DNA of 64,000 bases, taken from Hongsoonwoonella zoysiae. GTDB lineage: Bacteria; Pseudomonadota; Alphaproteobacteria; Rhizobiales; Stappiaceae. A program made the position numbers and the translations under genes. The notes under the pieces are model-generated. The model had not been told where the DNA came from and did no database searches. It was given only the letters and a program-made list of their open reading frames with translations. The stretch is taken from assembly GCF_013266695.1 (NCBI RefSeq), contig NZ_JABRXF010000003.1:248001-312000 (forward strand), written 5' to 3'. This document shows positions 49,546-60,754 of this stretch, piece by piece (the stretch's first letter is position 1; the number at the start of each line of letters is the position of its first letter).

Positions 49546-50400
49546 TCAACAATTCGATGGCGGGTAGCAGTAGCGGGAGCTATGTCCGGGTCCGCGAATG
49601 TAATCCGCATTGGCGTCCGGAATGTCGAGCTTGCGGTCAAGCGGTTCCTGCGGGTTTCCTTTGAGGACGGGAGCCGGAATGGGGGAGCGGTATCGCGGTG
49701 CAAGAGCAGAATTGATCTGGCCGAAGGTTTGAAGCTGGTTCGCACCAGGCTCGGAAGCAGACCCGCCATTATTGCCGCGCTTGCCCGACAGGCTTGCGAC
49801 TATCTGTCGGTAAAGCCCTTGCGGCGTACGACCCACCTTTCCTTTGCCTCCCGAGGCGAAAACCGAAAAGCCGGGACGGTAGATACGTTCGCTTCCACCG
49901 GCTCTTCCGCTGAAGACAAGGTCTTTTCCATAAACGAAAGAGTAGACGGACTGCCCGCCTTGCTCCAGCAAGGTCGCTATCCCGCCGCGGATACCGACGG
50001 TGCCCTGGCGGGTATTGATCGTCACACCACCTTTGTTCTTTGAGAGCCGACCGCCGACGAAACGGGCCACGCCTTTCGAAAAGGTCGCGACCATCTCCCC
50101 GGACTCGGCGGCAGGATCGTAGACAAAGGAATCGATAATCAGATTCGAATCAGGCCCCACGGTGAAAGTCGACCCGTCAACGAGCAGAATCTGCAGAAGT
50201 CCCGAACTGCTGGTGCGAATTTGCTCATTATAGAACACCGATTGCCCAAGCCGGATCGTATGAAGCTTTCCGCCCCCAAGCTGACCTTGAGCCGATTGAT
50301 TGACCGCACTGGTAACGCCGACACCTTCTGCAGCGGCGCTTGCTGCAAACGAAGCGAGGAGAATTGTGCCTGCCGAAATGGATACACGGATCCGCTGCAT
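49546..50400 (-). CDS. secreted FecR-domain protein
   Basis: Protein of 284 aa. Signal peptide at ~1-24 (ISAGTILLASFAASAAAE). Residues ~45-150 match the FecR domain (LGQSVFYNEQIRTSSSGLLQILLVDGSTFTVGPDSNLIIDSFVYDP pattern), here without the cytoplasmic anti-sigma part of classical FecR. The C-terminal ~100 residues are low-complexity and Pro/Gly/Asn-rich. Similar FecR proteins often occur beside TPR-barrel outer-membrane proteins, as here. It may be an envelope scaffold; no sigma factor gene is adjacent. Confidence 0.8.
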   Translation of the reverse strand: MQRIRVSISAGTILLASFAASAAAEGVGVTSAVNQSAQGQLGGGKLHTIRLGQSVFYNEQIRTSSSGLLQILLVDGSTFTVGPDSNLIIDSFVYDPAAESGEMVATFSKGVARFVGGRLSKNKGGVTINTRQGTVGIRGGIATLLEQGGQSVYSFVYGKDLVFSGRAGGSERIYRPGFSVFASGGKGKVGRTPQGLYRQIVASLSGKRGNNGGSASEPGANQLQTFGQINSALAPRYRSPIPAPVLKGNPQEPLDRKLDIPDANADYIRGPGHSSRYCYPPSNC

Positions 50401-50545
50401 GGAATGACGTTCTCCGATAAAACGATTCCGCCGACGCCCGCCCTCGGAATGCGTCTTTTGGCCGGCGCCACACACAGAAAACGCCTGATATGGTGCCGAG
50501 TCTGTGCTTTAGATCACTTAACGTCAATTGCAGCGTTGCAACAGA

Positions 50546-50776
50546 TCACTCCCAATCGCGATCCCGTATCTGCTCCAGTTCATCGTAATCTTCCGGCTCC
50601 ATTTCCACGACCGGTGTGGAATAGCCGCCGGACAGCCACCGGTTCAGATCCACGTCTGCGCATCGTTTGGAACAGAATGGATAAAAAGCTTCGATCGAGA
50701 GTTTCTGGCAGATCGGACAGGGACGCGGACGACGGGGCGTCTTTTCCTCTGCATTCACAGTATCTTTTGCCATCAC
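50546..50776 (-). CDS. yacG: DNA gyrase inhibitor YacG, zinc-binding
   Basis: Small cytoplasmic protein of 76 aa. Four cysteines (CPIC near 22-25, FCSKRC near 38-43) form the YacG zinc site, then DLNRWLSGGYSTP and an acidic tail. YacG binds GyrB and blocks DNA binding. Last gene of the maf-yacG neighbourhood, here separated from maf by two extra genes. Two tandem ATG codons are possible. Confidence 0.93.
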   Translation of the reverse strand: MMAKDTVNAEEKTPRRPRPCPICQKLSIEAFYPFCSKRCADVDLNRWLSGGYSTPVVEMEPEDYDELEQIRDRDWE

Positions 50777-50786
50777 GAATTCCGTA

Positions 50787-51593
50787 TCAGCTGTATTTCA
50801 GCGTAATGCCCCCATCGACGACGAGTTCGATGCCAGTGACATATTTCGCCTCGTCGCTGGCAAGGAAGAGAGCCGCGTTGGCCACGTCCCAGGCATCTCC
50901 CATGTGGCCCATGGGAACTTGCGCATCACGCACCCGCCACATCTCTTCCACGTCACCCTCGGCATATGCATCGGCAAGTCCTGCCGCCTTTTCCACCATC
51001 GGTGTTTTCATCAAGCCCGGCAGGACGGCATTTACGCGGATATGCTCGCTGGCATATTGCACCGCGGTCGTGCGCGTCAAATGGTTCACCGCTGCCTTCG
51101 TCGCATAGTAAGTGGCATAAGGAACGCCCGTGTAGCGGATTGAGGCAATGGAGGAGATATTGACGATAGATCCGCCGCCGGCCTTCTGCATGACCGGAAT
51201 GACGTATTTCATCGCCAGGAAAACGCTCTTGAGGTTAACAGCATTCACCTTGTCCCATTCATCCTCCGGCAGTTCCACCACGCCACCGACCTCGGCAATG
51301 CCGACATTATTGTCCAGGACATTTATCGTTCCGTAGGCATCGACCGCTCTTGCGACCATAGCCTTGACTTCGGCGGAATTCGTCACGTCGCATTTCAGCG
51401 CGATGGCACTACCGCCTTCGCCCTCAATAATCGAGCGCGTCTCTTCGGCAGCCGCCTCGTTGATATCGGCGCAAACGACCTTGGCGCCCTCGCGCGCGAA
51501 GAGAACCGCCGCAGCCTTTCCATTTCCCCATCCCGGCCCGATGGACCCCGCTCCCACCACGAGCGCCACTTTATCGGCAAGCCGTCCGGCCAT
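50787..51593 (-). CDS. SDR-family oxidoreductase
   Basis: NAD(P)-dependent short-chain dehydrogenase of 268 aa. Seen: the modified nucleotide loop GAGSIGPGWGNGKA (13-26), longer than the usual TGxxxGIG; DVTN for the adenine; NNVGIAE in place of NNAG; catalytic Ser in NISSIAS and YYATK (Tyr/Lys). An Asp after the second strand (CADIN) favours NAD. It lies 10 bases before yacG and 39 bases after the CoA ligase gene, so ligase, SDR and yacG may share a transcript. Substrate unknown; an acyl- or hydroxy-acid route is plausible. Confidence 0.85.
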   Translation of the reverse strand: MAGRLADKVALVVGAGSIGPGWGNGKAAAVLFAREGAKVVCADINEAAAEETRSIIEGEGGSAIALKCDVTNSAEVKAMVARAVDAYGTINVLDNNVGIAEVGGVVELPEDEWDKVNAVNLKSVFLAMKYVIPVMQKAGGGSIVNISSIASIRYTGVPYATYYATKAAVNHLTRTTAVQYASEHIRVNAVLPGLMKTPMVEKAAGLADAYAEGDVEEMWRVRDAQVPMGHMGDAWDVANAALFLASDEAKYVTGIELVVDGGITLKYS

Positions 51594-51632
51594 TTGCCAT
51601 CTCCCCTGTCAGATTTGTTTTTCAAGAACGTC

Positions 51633-53162
51633 TCAGTGGCCCTCTTCGAATTTTCCGGCACGCTTTTCATCCGCTTCGCGAAGATCGGTTTTCAATATCT
51701 TTCCGTAATTATTCTTCGGCAAGCTCTCCAGCCGGATGTAGTCCTTGGGGCGCTTGAACCGTGCGATCCGATTGAGGCAAAGCTCATCAAGTTCGCCAGG
51801 GCCCGCCTCGCCCGAATAATAGGCGATGACGACTTCCCCCCATTCCGGATCGGTTCTTCCGATCACCGAGGCTTCTCTGACGCCTGGATGTGACAACAGC
51901 ACTTCTTCCACCTCCCTGGGGTAGATATTGCTGCCGCCGGAAATGATCACATCCTTGGAACGATCCTTGAGAGTGACGTAGCCCTCCTCATCGATCGCAC
52001 CGACATCGCCGGTGTGCAGCCAGCCACCACGAAGTGTTTCTTTCGTGGCCTCCGTATTGTTCCAATATCCAAGCATGACGGCATCGCCACGAACGAGGAT
52101 TTCTCCCGTTTCTCCCGCCGGCAAGGTTTCATCATTTTCGCCGCCGATACGAATCTCCACAGCGGAATTGACGATGCCCGCCGACCCCAGGCGCTCAAGC
52201 CATCGGGGATGGTCGCGATCGGCAATATCCGCCTTGGAAAGCACTGTTGCCGTCATTGGCGTTTCGCCCTGTCCGTAGATTTGCGCGAAATGCGGCCCGA
52301 ACCGATCGACCGCACGACGAATGTCCGCAATGTGCATCGGCGCCCCGCCCCAAATGATAGTGCGAATGTTTTCGTTGGCCGGCTCAAGCGGACACTCGAC
52401 AAGCCTTTTTATCATGGTAGGTGCCGCGAACATGGAAATGCCGGGCTTTTCCGCAAACGCCGACAACACTTCCACCGGGTCGAAGCCGCCTGACTCCGCA
52501 ACAGCGTTGATACCGAACCGCCCCACATGCGCCATGATGTAAATACCCGATCCATGGCTCATCGGCGCAGCATGCAGCAACGTGTCGCCAGGGTTTGTCG
52601 GGTCGACATCGGTCAGATAGCCATAGGATGCTGACAGGAGATTCCGGTGACTCAGCATTGCGCCCTTCGGACGCCCGGTTGTGCCGGACGTATAAAATAG
52701 CCACGCAAGATCGTCCGGAGCGGTATCGGCAAGTGGGGCAGCATCGCCGGAAAACAGCCTATCGTATGCTGGCGAGCGAATCGTGACGAGGTGTCTCAAC
52801 GATTCGGGTGCGCGAGCGCCAATTTCCGCCTCCGCGTCCGCTCCTACGAAAGCGACACTCGCGCCGGAATGCTCAAGGATCCAGGCCGCTTCGGCAGCGT
52901 GAAGCTTGGCGTTTATCGGCACCGCAGCAAGCCCGGCCCACCATATGCCGTACAGGATTTCCAAATACTCGATGCAGTTCTTGGAAAAAATCGCGACGCG
53001 GTCGCCGGCCTTCACTTCCGGCAGGGCGCACAGTCCTTCGGCAAGCCGTGCGGCCCTCCTGGCGAAATCCGAATATGTCGCTACCGATCTTGTGCCAACC
53101 GCGACCGCCGGACTTCCCGGTTGCGCACGCCCGGCACGCAGCAGCCAGGCTGCGAGGTTCAT
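51633..53162 (-). CDS. AMP-dependent acyl-CoA synthetase/ligase
   Basis: Class I adenylate-forming enzyme of 509 aa. Seen: WLFYTSGTTGRPKGAMLSHRN (~169-189), the adenine motif YGQGETPMT where most family members have YGxTE (an altered Thr/Gly order), GWLHTGDVG, and the C-terminal catalytic Lys in PKNNYGKILK. It activates an acid to its CoA ester; chain type cannot be read. Paired with the SDR gene. With MatB (2233-3747) it is the second ligase of this superfamily in the window but clearly a different subgroup. Confidence 0.87.
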   Translation of the reverse strand: MNLAAWLLRAGRAQPGSPAVAVGTRSVATYSDFARRAARLAEGLCALPEVKAGDRVAIFSKNCIEYLEILYGIWWAGLAAVPINAKLHAAEAAWILEHSGASVAFVGADAEAEIGARAPESLRHLVTIRSPAYDRLFSGDAAPLADTAPDDLAWLFYTSGTTGRPKGAMLSHRNLLSASYGYLTDVDPTNPGDTLLHAAPMSHGSGIYIMAHVGRFGINAVAESGGFDPVEVLSAFAEKPGISMFAAPTMIKRLVECPLEPANENIRTIIWGGAPMHIADIRRAVDRFGPHFAQIYGQGETPMTATVLSKADIADRDHPRWLERLGSAGIVNSAVEIRIGGENDETLPAGETGEILVRGDAVMLGYWNNTEATKETLRGGWLHTGDVGAIDEEGYVTLKDRSKDVIISGGSNIYPREVEEVLLSHPGVREASVIGRTDPEWGEVVIAYYSGEAGPGELDELCLNRIARFKRPKDYIRLESLPKNNYGKILKTDLREADEKRAGKFEEGH

Positions 53163-53306
53163 GGCGTTTCCCCTTGGATGCAGATCATGCCCGGCGCAGC
53201 ATCCTGCCGGGCACTCGCATTCTTTCGAATTATTGCAATCCTATCGAGGATGGGAAGCGCGTAAACTCCGCCACAAGGTCAAGCGGGGCTATGTTCGTAC
53301 GGATAT

Positions 53307-53942
53307 TCAAGCTGAAAGGGCGGCAGGGTCCGCCCATAGGGCCGTCGCCGGATAGCCCACTCCGGAAAGCAGGGTCGCAGTCTCATATAGCGGCAGGCCC
53401 ACGACATTCGGATAGGACCCGACCAGCTTGGCGACAAAACTTCCGGCAAGGCCCTGGATGGCATAACCGCCCGCCTTGCCGCGCCATTCTCCGGACGCGA
53501 GATAATCTCTTATCTCCTGGCGGGAAAGGCGCTTGAAACGCACGCGCGTCTCGATCACCCGCTGGCGTAAAACGCCCTTCGACGCGCTCACGCAAACGCC
53601 CGTATAAACACGATGCGCACGGCCTGAGAGAAGCTGAAGACAAGCATCCGCCTGATCGGAGGTTTCCGCCTTCGGCAGGACGCGCCTGCCCACCGCCACC
53701 ACCGTATCCGCGGCGAGGATGACGGTGTCGGCTCCCTCAACCAACCTGTCGGCATCACGACGTGCGGCTTCCGCTTTCGTTCGCGCAAGCCTCGTTGCAA
53801 GCGCGCGCGGAGATTCACCCCGGTGCGGGCTTTCATCAATGTCGGCAGGCAGAAGTTTGTCCGGATCGATGCCGATCTGCTGCAAAAGCGCCAGACGACG
53901 CGGCGAGCCGGAAGCCAGAATAAGTGTCGGGCGTTTTTTCAT
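53307..53942 (-). CDS. maf: Maf nucleotide pyrophosphatase
   Basis: Cytoplasmic Maf/Ham1-type house-cleaning pyrophosphatase of 211 aa. Seen: [16 protein letters not shown] (~10-25), the DESP loop, and [12 protein letters not shown] with the catalytic Asp. Maf proteins hydrolyse modified or canonical dTTP/UTP; overproduction blocks septation. Located 51 bases after infA on the same strand as expected in alphaproteobacteria. Confidence 0.93.
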   Translation of the reverse strand: MKKRPTLILASGSPRRLALLQQIGIDPDKLLPADIDESPHRGESPRALATRLARTKAEAARRDADRLVEGADTVILAADTVVAVGRRVLPKAETSDQADACLQLLSGRAHRVYTGVCVSASKGVLRQRVIETRVRFKRLSRQEIRDYLASGEWRGKAGGYAIQGLAGSFVAKLVGSYPNVVGLPLYETATLLSGVGYPATALWADPAALSA

Positions 53943-53993
53943 GGGAAGCCGGTCGAAGACACGCGGATCGGCCGAAAAGCTTATCTCACGCGA

Positions 53994-54212
53994 TCATTTG
54001 AAACGATAGGTGATGCGGCCCTTGGTCAGGTCATAGGGCGTCATCTCCACGAGAACCTTGTCGCCCGCCAGGACGCGAATGCGGTTCTTGCGCATGCGGC
54101 CCGCTGTGTGAGCAATGATTTCGTGGTCGTTTTCGAGCTTCACGCGAAAAGTCGCGTTGGGGAGCAGTTCCGTGACCACTCCGGGAAATTCTAGTACTTC
54201 TTCCTTCGCCAT
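53994..54212 (-). CDS. infA: translation initiation factor IF-1
   Basis: S1-like OB-fold protein of 72 aa, with the invariant [19 protein letters not shown] opening and [19 protein letters not shown] core. Binds the ribosomal A site during initiation. The frame is open to 54266, but ATG 54212 is the standard start. Confidence 0.97.
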   Translation of the reverse strand: MAKEEVLEFPGVVTELLPNATFRVKLENDHEIIAHTAGRMRKNRIRVLAGDKVLVEMTPYDLTKGRITYRFK

Positions 54213-54482
54213 ATGGTGTCCTGGTTGTAAGTGCCTATGAAAGCCTATCGCTTCGAAACTCGACATTCGAGACGAAACGACGACGCTTCAGTTAATTTGA
54301 CCTGATCGCATGGAATGCATTCGACAGCAGTCGAATTCGAATGCAAAACGCGTCCGCGTGGCGGGAAACTAGCGGATCGCGAAGGAAATGTGAACAGGGC
54401 GTATCCGCCTGCGGCGATTTCCTTCTATTGAACGAAACTGCGCGGCGGAATCAATGCGTTTCATCATATCACAGAGCCTTCC

Positions 54483-54929
54483 TCAGCCGCTCGGCGCGGG
54501 CGACCATGCGAGGCGTTTCTTTATCCGCTCCATAAGAAGGTCACGCACACTGCGATAGGATTCGAGAATCTGATCGCGCGATCCGGTAGCAAGCGTAGGA
54601 TCGGGCGTCGGCCAGTATTCAACCTCCACGGCCTCCGTCCGCGTCAATTCCAGCGCCTTATGATGGGCCTCGGGTGCGAGCGTGATTATGAGGTCGAAAC
54701 CGGATTCGTCCAATTCCTCGAAGGTTTTCGCCCGATGGCTGGAAAGGTCGCAACCTATTTCCTGCATGACGGCATCGACAAACGGATCCGGTGCGCCACT
54801 TCTTGCTCCGCAGGAGCGGACGTAAATCTGCTGCGGGAAAAGCTTTCTGGTTATGCATGCCGCCATGGGCGAACGCACCGCATTCATGCTGCAGGCGAAC
54901 AGGATAGCTCCCGGACGCACGCCGCCCAC
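54483..54929 (-). CDS. low-molecular-weight phosphotyrosine phosphatase-like protein
   Basis: Cytoplasmic protein of 148 aa. The phosphatase loop CX5RS is seen as CSMNAVRS (Cys13-Arg19-Ser20), and the general-acid loop as WPTPDPT. This family is often annotated ArsC-like, but the conserved place between UPF0262 and infA suggests a housekeeping phosphatase, not arsenate resistance. Start is GTG 54929, 5 bases after the UPF0262 stop. Confidence 0.88.
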   Translation of the reverse strand: MGGVRPGAILFACSMNAVRSPMAACITRKLFPQQIYVRSCGARSGAPDPFVDAVMQEIGCDLSSHRAKTFEELDESGFDLIITLAPEAHHKALELTRTEAVEVEYWPTPDPTLATGSRDQILESYRSVRDLLMERIKKRLAWSPAPSG

Positions 54930-54934
54930 AGATG

Positions 54935-55432
54935 TCAGCCTTTCCAGTGCAGTGCGCAGATCAGCGTGAACAAGCGCCGCGCCGTCTGCATGTCAACGCG
55001 CACTTTTCCCTCAAGGCGCTCCATCAGGATGCGGGAGCCATCGTTGTGAACACCGCGCCGCCCCATGTCGATCGCTTCGATCTGGCTCGGGCTGGAGTGG
55101 CGAATCGCCTCGAAGTAGCTTTCGCATATCAGAAAATAGTCTTTGATGATCTTTCTAAGCGGCGTTAGCGACAGCACATGCGTAATGGCCGGCACGCCAT
55201 TCTCTTGCGCGATTTCGAAGACGAGCTTCTTTTCGACGATGGAAAGCCGCAGCCGAAAAGGCCCTTCGAACTGGCCAACCGGCTCGAATTCATTCTCCTC
55301 CACGAGATCATATATGGCGACCGCACGCTCATGCTCGACGTCCGGCGTGGATCGGGCAATCGAGGCGTCATCGAGCTCCACCTCAACGAGGCGCCCTTTC
55401 GATATTGTCGAGCCCCCCTGCCCTTCCGCCAT
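54935..55432 (-). CDS. UPF0262 family protein
   Basis: Cytoplasmic protein of 165 aa, alphaproteobacterial and of unknown role. Seen: [45 protein letters not shown] and the [11 protein letters not shown] segment. MAEGQ (55432) gives the usual length; an ATG at 55477 overlaps the hisD stop and has no ribosome site. Sits in the conserved hisD block. Confidence 0.92.
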   Translation of the reverse strand: MAEGQGGSTISKGRLVEVELDDASIARSTPDVEHERAVAIYDLVEENEFEPVGQFEGPFRLRLSIVEKKLVFEIAQENGVPAITHVLSLTPLRKIIKDYFLICESYFEAIRHSSPSQIEAIDMGRRGVHNDGSRILMERLEGKVRVDMQTARRLFTLICALHWKG

Positions 55433-55473
55433 GAACCCTTTTTCCTTCCTCGCGGCAGGCTGCCGCCTCTTCA

Positions 55474-56769
55474 TCAAAGATTGAGGCGGATCGCCACAGA
55501 ACGTCCGTGAGCTTCCAGCCCCTCGGATCTCGCCAGCGCGATTGCAGAAGGGCCCAATTGCCTAAGGTTATCCGCATTGCACTTCAGGATCGAGGTGCGT
55601 TTGACGAAATCCAGAACCGACAGCCCCGAGGAGAACCTGGCCGAGCGGGCGGTCGGCAACACATGATTTGACCCGCCGATATAATCGCCAATTGCTTCAG
55701 GCGTATATCTGCCCAGGAACACGGCACCCGCGTTGGATATCCGGGCGAGTAAGGCCTCTGGATCTTCGACGGCAAGTTCCAGATGCTCCGGGGCGATCCG
55801 GTCCACGAGCGCGGGCGCTTCTTCAAGGCTTTCAGTGACGATAATCGCGCCAAAGTCCCGCCAGCTCGCGCCGGCGACATCGCTCCGTGGGAGCGTGAGG
55901 AGCTGCGCCGCAACCGCCTGATCGACCCTTTCGGCAAATGCGGCATCGTTGGTAATCAGGATCGACTGCGCGCTTTCATCATGTTCGGCCTGCGAGAGCA
56001 GGTCGGCTGCAATCCAGTCCGGATCGTTCCGTCCGTCCGCGACCACGAGGATTTCCGATGGTCCGGCGATCATGTCGATGCCGACTGTTCCGAAAACCCT
56101 GCGCTTCGCCGCCGCTACATAGGCGTTGCCGGGGCCGACGATCTTGAACACCGGTGCGATCGTCTCCGTGCCATAGGCCAATGCCCCGACTGCCTGAGCG
56201 CCGCCGATCCGGTAAATCTCCTCAACACCGGCGAGCCGGGCGGCAACAAGCACAAGCGGGTTCAAAACCCCGTCCGGGCTTGGGACGACCATGGCGATAC
56301 GCTCAACGCCCGCCACCTTCGCCGGCACGGCGTTCATCAGCACGGAGGAAGGATAACTCGCCGTTCCTCCGGGAACGTAGAGGCCGACAGCCTGGATCGC
56401 ACCCCATCGCGAGCCCAGCTCTACGCCGATCGGGTCCACATATCGGTCGTCTTTTGGGACTTGCCGGGCGTGATGGCTGGCGATCCGGTCGCACGCCAAT
56501 TCCAGCGCTTTCAACGTTTCCGGATCAACGCTTTCCATCGCTGCGTCGATTTCCGATTTCGTGACCCGCAGTTCCGCGACAGAGCCTGCCGTCAGCCGGT
56601 CAAAACGCGCGGTATAATCCAGAAGCGCTGCATCGCCGCGTATCCGCACATCATCAAGGATACCGCGCACCGTCTCGTCGACATCCACCGACGCCTCGCG
56701 CTTGCTTTCAAGAAGCGCCCTGAAATCATCGTCGAAGGCTTGTTCTGCGGAAAATAGCTTCACCGCCAA
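55474..56769 (-). CDS. hisD: histidinol dehydrogenase
   Basis: Zinc enzyme of 431 aa catalysing the last two steps of histidine synthesis (histidinol to histidine, NAD-dependent). Seen: [38 protein letters not shown], the zinc Gln/His motif [10 protein letters not shown], and the catalytic His pair in IAPEHLEL and GGSNHVLPT. Length typical. Confidence 0.96.
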   Translation of the reverse strand: MAVKLFSAEQAFDDDFRALLESKREASVDVDETVRGILDDVRIRGDAALLDYTARFDRLTAGSVAELRVTKSEIDAAMESVDPETLKALELACDRIASHHARQVPKDDRYVDPIGVELGSRWGAIQAVGLYVPGGTASYPSSVLMNAVPAKVAGVERIAMVVPSPDGVLNPLVLVAARLAGVEEIYRIGGAQAVGALAYGTETIAPVFKIVGPGNAYVAAAKRRVFGTVGIDMIAGPSEILVVADGRNDPDWIAADLLSQAEHDESAQSILITNDAAFAERVDQAVAAQLLTLPRSDVAGASWRDFGAIIVTESLEEAPALVDRIAPEHLELAVEDPEALLARISNAGAVFLGRYTPEAIGDYIGGSNHVLPTARSARFSSGLSVLDFVKRTSILKCNADNLRQLGPSAIALARSEGLEAHGRSVAIRLNL

Positions 56770-56820
56770 AGGCTTGTCCTCATCGTGAAATGTTTGAATG
56801 TCTGCCAGGCAGGCAGAGCA

Positions 56821-57255
56821 TCATGCCTCATGCTTTGGCATATGTTCGGTCGCCCAGGCGGCGCCAAGGTCGGCAAGCTGCGCTTCTATGCATTCCACAT
56901 CGAAGCTCAGAGCTGCACCACCTGAAAAATATAGTGTCACGCGCCCTGCGGGGGCGTCTGTCGCGGCGAATTCGATCGCAAGCAGCGAAAGAACCGCATC
57001 CTTTTCGCCCTGGCGAATGCGTGTCGCCTTGACGTTCGACGCGCGGGCAAATGAAAGTGCGGCTCTGCGCCGTTCCAGATCGCGCGCCTGTTTTCCGAGC
57101 GCCTTGTCCCAGGCAAACCGGTTCATAACGACGAGAAGGCGGTCTTCACGCGGCAGGAAGCGAATGTCACCGACCTTCAGAACCGCATCCTGTACGTGCG
57201 CCGAAATAACGGCGAGATCTTCCTCGTCCAGAGCTGCGAGCTTCAGTTGATCCAT
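56821..57255 (-). CDS. DUF2948 family protein
   Basis: Protein of 144 aa, conserved between murA and hisD in Rhizobiales. Seen: LKLAALDEEDLAVISAHVQDAVLKVGD and RLLVVMNRFAWD, the family's two main motifs. Function unknown. ATG 57255 (MDQLKL) is preferred to TTG 57270. Confidence 0.9.
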   Translation of the reverse strand: MDQLKLAALDEEDLAVISAHVQDAVLKVGDIRFLPREDRLLVVMNRFAWDKALGKQARDLERRRAALSFARASNVKATRIRQGEKDAVLSLLAIEFAATDAPAGRVTLYFSGGAALSFDVECIEAQLADLGAAWATEHMPKHEA

Positions 57256-57368
57256 GCCTGATTGCCCCAAACGGCAGAAGCGGCAACGGGCCGCCTGAGC
57301 CTCAGTTTGATTGCGGCATAGACGTAATGATCCGAGCTTGTCAAAGCAATAGCGGCATATCTGAGCCG

Positions 57369-58658
<1,290 letters not shown>

Positions 58659-58780
58659 AAGATGAAAACCTGCCGATCGAACAAGAAATGGGCACCGCCG
58701 GGCAAATGCGACCGCACCGTGTAGCATCATGCTCTCAAGCGACGCAACTCGGGATTTGGCCCAAGCGGCCTTCGAAACGA

Positions 58781-58957
58781 TCAGTCAACCGCTTCTTCGT
58801 CGGCTGAATTTCCCGTCGCACCGCCACCGTCACTTGACCCCGGCTTTTTGGCGGCTTTGCGGCGGCGAAGGTTCGCCCGCAAGGCTTCTGCGAGGCGCTT
58901 TTCCTTATCCGCCTTGGCTACGTGTTGCGCATTCTTTTTCCCGCCTTCCCTGTCCAT
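58781..58957 (-). CDS. small basic conserved protein
   Basis: Protein of 58 aa: MDREGGKKN, then a basic helix ([21 protein letters not shown]) and an acidic/Gly tail. Such short proteins lie near murA in many Rhizobiales genomes; role unknown, nucleic-acid contact possible from charge. An upstream extension in the same frame (to 59170) lacks typical coding character. Confidence 0.65.
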   Translation of the reverse strand: MDREGGKKNAQHVAKADKEKRLAEALRANLRRRKAAKKPGSSDGGGATGNSADEEAVD

Positions 58958-59222
58958 CGGCGCCGCCCATGCTCCAAAGCGTTGATACTGCGCTCCTTCT
59001 CTACACCAGGCGATTGTCATCGCAAAAGGACGGTGGAGAAAATCTGCCGCAGGTAAAGGCGGGTTGCTACGGCAGGAATGTCCACAGTTCGCGCTTATCC
59101 GGGCTTGCGCCGCATCGGACGTTGTGGCAAAAGCGCTTGCGTTCAGCGGAACAAATCCGCTGGCGGCCATTCAAATAGGGTGGAGTTATTCCTTCGCACC
59201 CGCCAACAATGGCAACAGGCGC

Positions 59223-59297
<75 letters not shown>

Positions 59298-59441
59298 GTT
59301 TTCCTAAAAGAAAATCAAAGAGATACTGAAAGTTGGCGAGCTGGATATCCGCTCCAACTGCGCCACGCTTCCCAGCAGCTTATGGATCTGTAAACCTTTG
59401 GCTCTTGGCCCAGGGCGGGGAAAACGCGGGAGCCCAGAAGA

Positions 59442-60743
59442 TCAAATCCCAAATTTGTCGCGCAGGCGATAAATCAGCACCGATGGTGCGAGAAACCAAG
59501 GATTTCCGTTGTAAAGTGGCCTTGTCGGAAAGGATATCCTCTCAAAGGCGGATGGAAGCATCTCACGCCCCGCAGCCTTCAGCCCCATTCGCATTCCAAG
59601 GTAGCTGGCCATGCCGACGCCGGACCCGCAGTAGCCCATGGCGTAGTAAAGACCATTGTCATCACCGCAATGGGCAAGCGTGTCGAACGTATATCCGACA
59701 AAGCCCATCCAGGAGTGGCGGACTTTGATATCCTTCAATTCGGGAAAAAGCGCGACCATGTCCCGGTGCAGCTTGACGGCGCTTTTCCTCGGGTCCGTCT
59801 CGCTCAACGACACCCGCCCACCGAACAGAACCCGCTTCCGGTCGGGCGAAAGCCGATAGTAGTAGACCAGCTTCCGGGTATCGGAGATGACCCGATCGGT
59901 CGGAAACAACCTGTCCACCAAGCTTGAGGCAATCTCTTCCGTGGCGATGACATATGATCCTATCGGGATGATCCGTCTACGGTGATACGGAGATAGCGGC
60001 CCTGAATATCCATTTGTGGCGACAATGACTTTGCCGGCCTTGATCCGGCCGGCTTCTGTGCGAACCGCAAAACCTGTCTTGAGGCGCTCGATCGAAACCA
60101 CCTTGGTATGGTTTTTCACAAGCGCGCCAGCTTCGAGGACGCGTTTCAACAGTGCCGGGTGGTATCTACCCACATCGATACTGCAATGGCGCGGAAAAAC
60201 CATTCCCCCGTGATAGGCATCGGACCCGATCTCCGAGGCCATCTCTTCTTTGGGCACCATGAAGGCATCCATTTTCCATACCGGATGTCCCGCCTCGCAT
60301 TCCCGAGCGAGCTTCTCGTAGAGGTGGGGTAGATGGGCACCGTGAAATCGCCCCACCGCTTTGAAATCGCAATCGAGGCGCTCTTCGCGAACCAGTCGAT
60401 GCATATAATCGAGGGAAGCCTGCCCCTCTTTCAGGATATCCGCTGCGATTTCGGAGCCGTAGCGGCGTCTAAGCGCTGAAAAGGTGGGCTTTACGCTGGT
60501 TGAAACCTGGCCTCCGTTGCGCGTGCTGCAGCCCCAACCTGCCGCCTCGGCATCGAGGACAAGAGTCGACATCCCCTCGCGAGCGGTTTGCAGCGCGGCA
60601 TTAAGACCGGTGTAACCTGCCCCGATAACGACGACATCAGCTTCCGGCGTAAGGTTGCTCGCGTTGAGGTCGACCGGCTTTGCCGTTTCCCACCAATAGG
60701 GCTCGGGCTTGAAGTCCTCCGTGAACAGTTCCGCGCCCTTCAT
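59442..60743 (-). CDS. FAD-dependent amine oxidase (DAO family, PuuB-like)
   Basis: Flavoprotein of 433 aa. N-terminal KPYWWE-like opening (FKPEPYWWETAKP), Rossmann motif VVIGAGYTGLNAALQTAREG (~35-54), GWGCSTRNGGQVS (flavin contact) and GYCGSGVGMASYLG near the C-terminus match gamma-glutamylputrescine oxidase-like enzymes. It probably oxidises an amine or N-substituted amino acid to aldehyde, ammonia and H2O2. Linked to a GMC dehydrogenase and a polyamine-type importer on the same strand. Confidence 0.87.
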   Translation of the reverse strand: MKGAELFTEDFKPEPYWWETAKPVDLNASNLTPEADVVVIGAGYTGLNAALQTAREGMSTLVLDAEAAGWGCSTRNGGQVSTSVKPTFSALRRRYGSEIAADILKEGQASLDYMHRLVREERLDCDFKAVGRFHGAHLPHLYEKLARECEAGHPVWKMDAFMVPKEEMASEIGSDAYHGGMVFPRHCSIDVGRYHPALLKRVLEAGALVKNHTKVVSIERLKTGFAVRTEAGRIKAGKVIVATNGYSGPLSPYHRRRIIPIGSYVIATEEIASSLVDRLFPTDRVISDTRKLVYYYRLSPDRKRVLFGGRVSLSETDPRKSAVKLHRDMVALFPELKDIKVRHSWMGFVGYTFDTLAHCGDDNGLYYAMGYCGSGVGMASYLGMRMGLKAAGREMLPSAFERISFPTRPLYNGNPWFLAPSVLIYRLRDKFGI

Positions 60744-60754
60744 GTGCCTTACCT

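Noticed and set aside
54483-54929. Arsenate reductase / arsenic resistance
   Set aside because: The phosphatase loop is generic and the gene lies in a conserved housekeeping block without other ars genes.
58781-59170. 129-codon version of the small basic protein
   Set aside because: Only the last 58 codons look conserved and coding-like; the rest has no family pattern.
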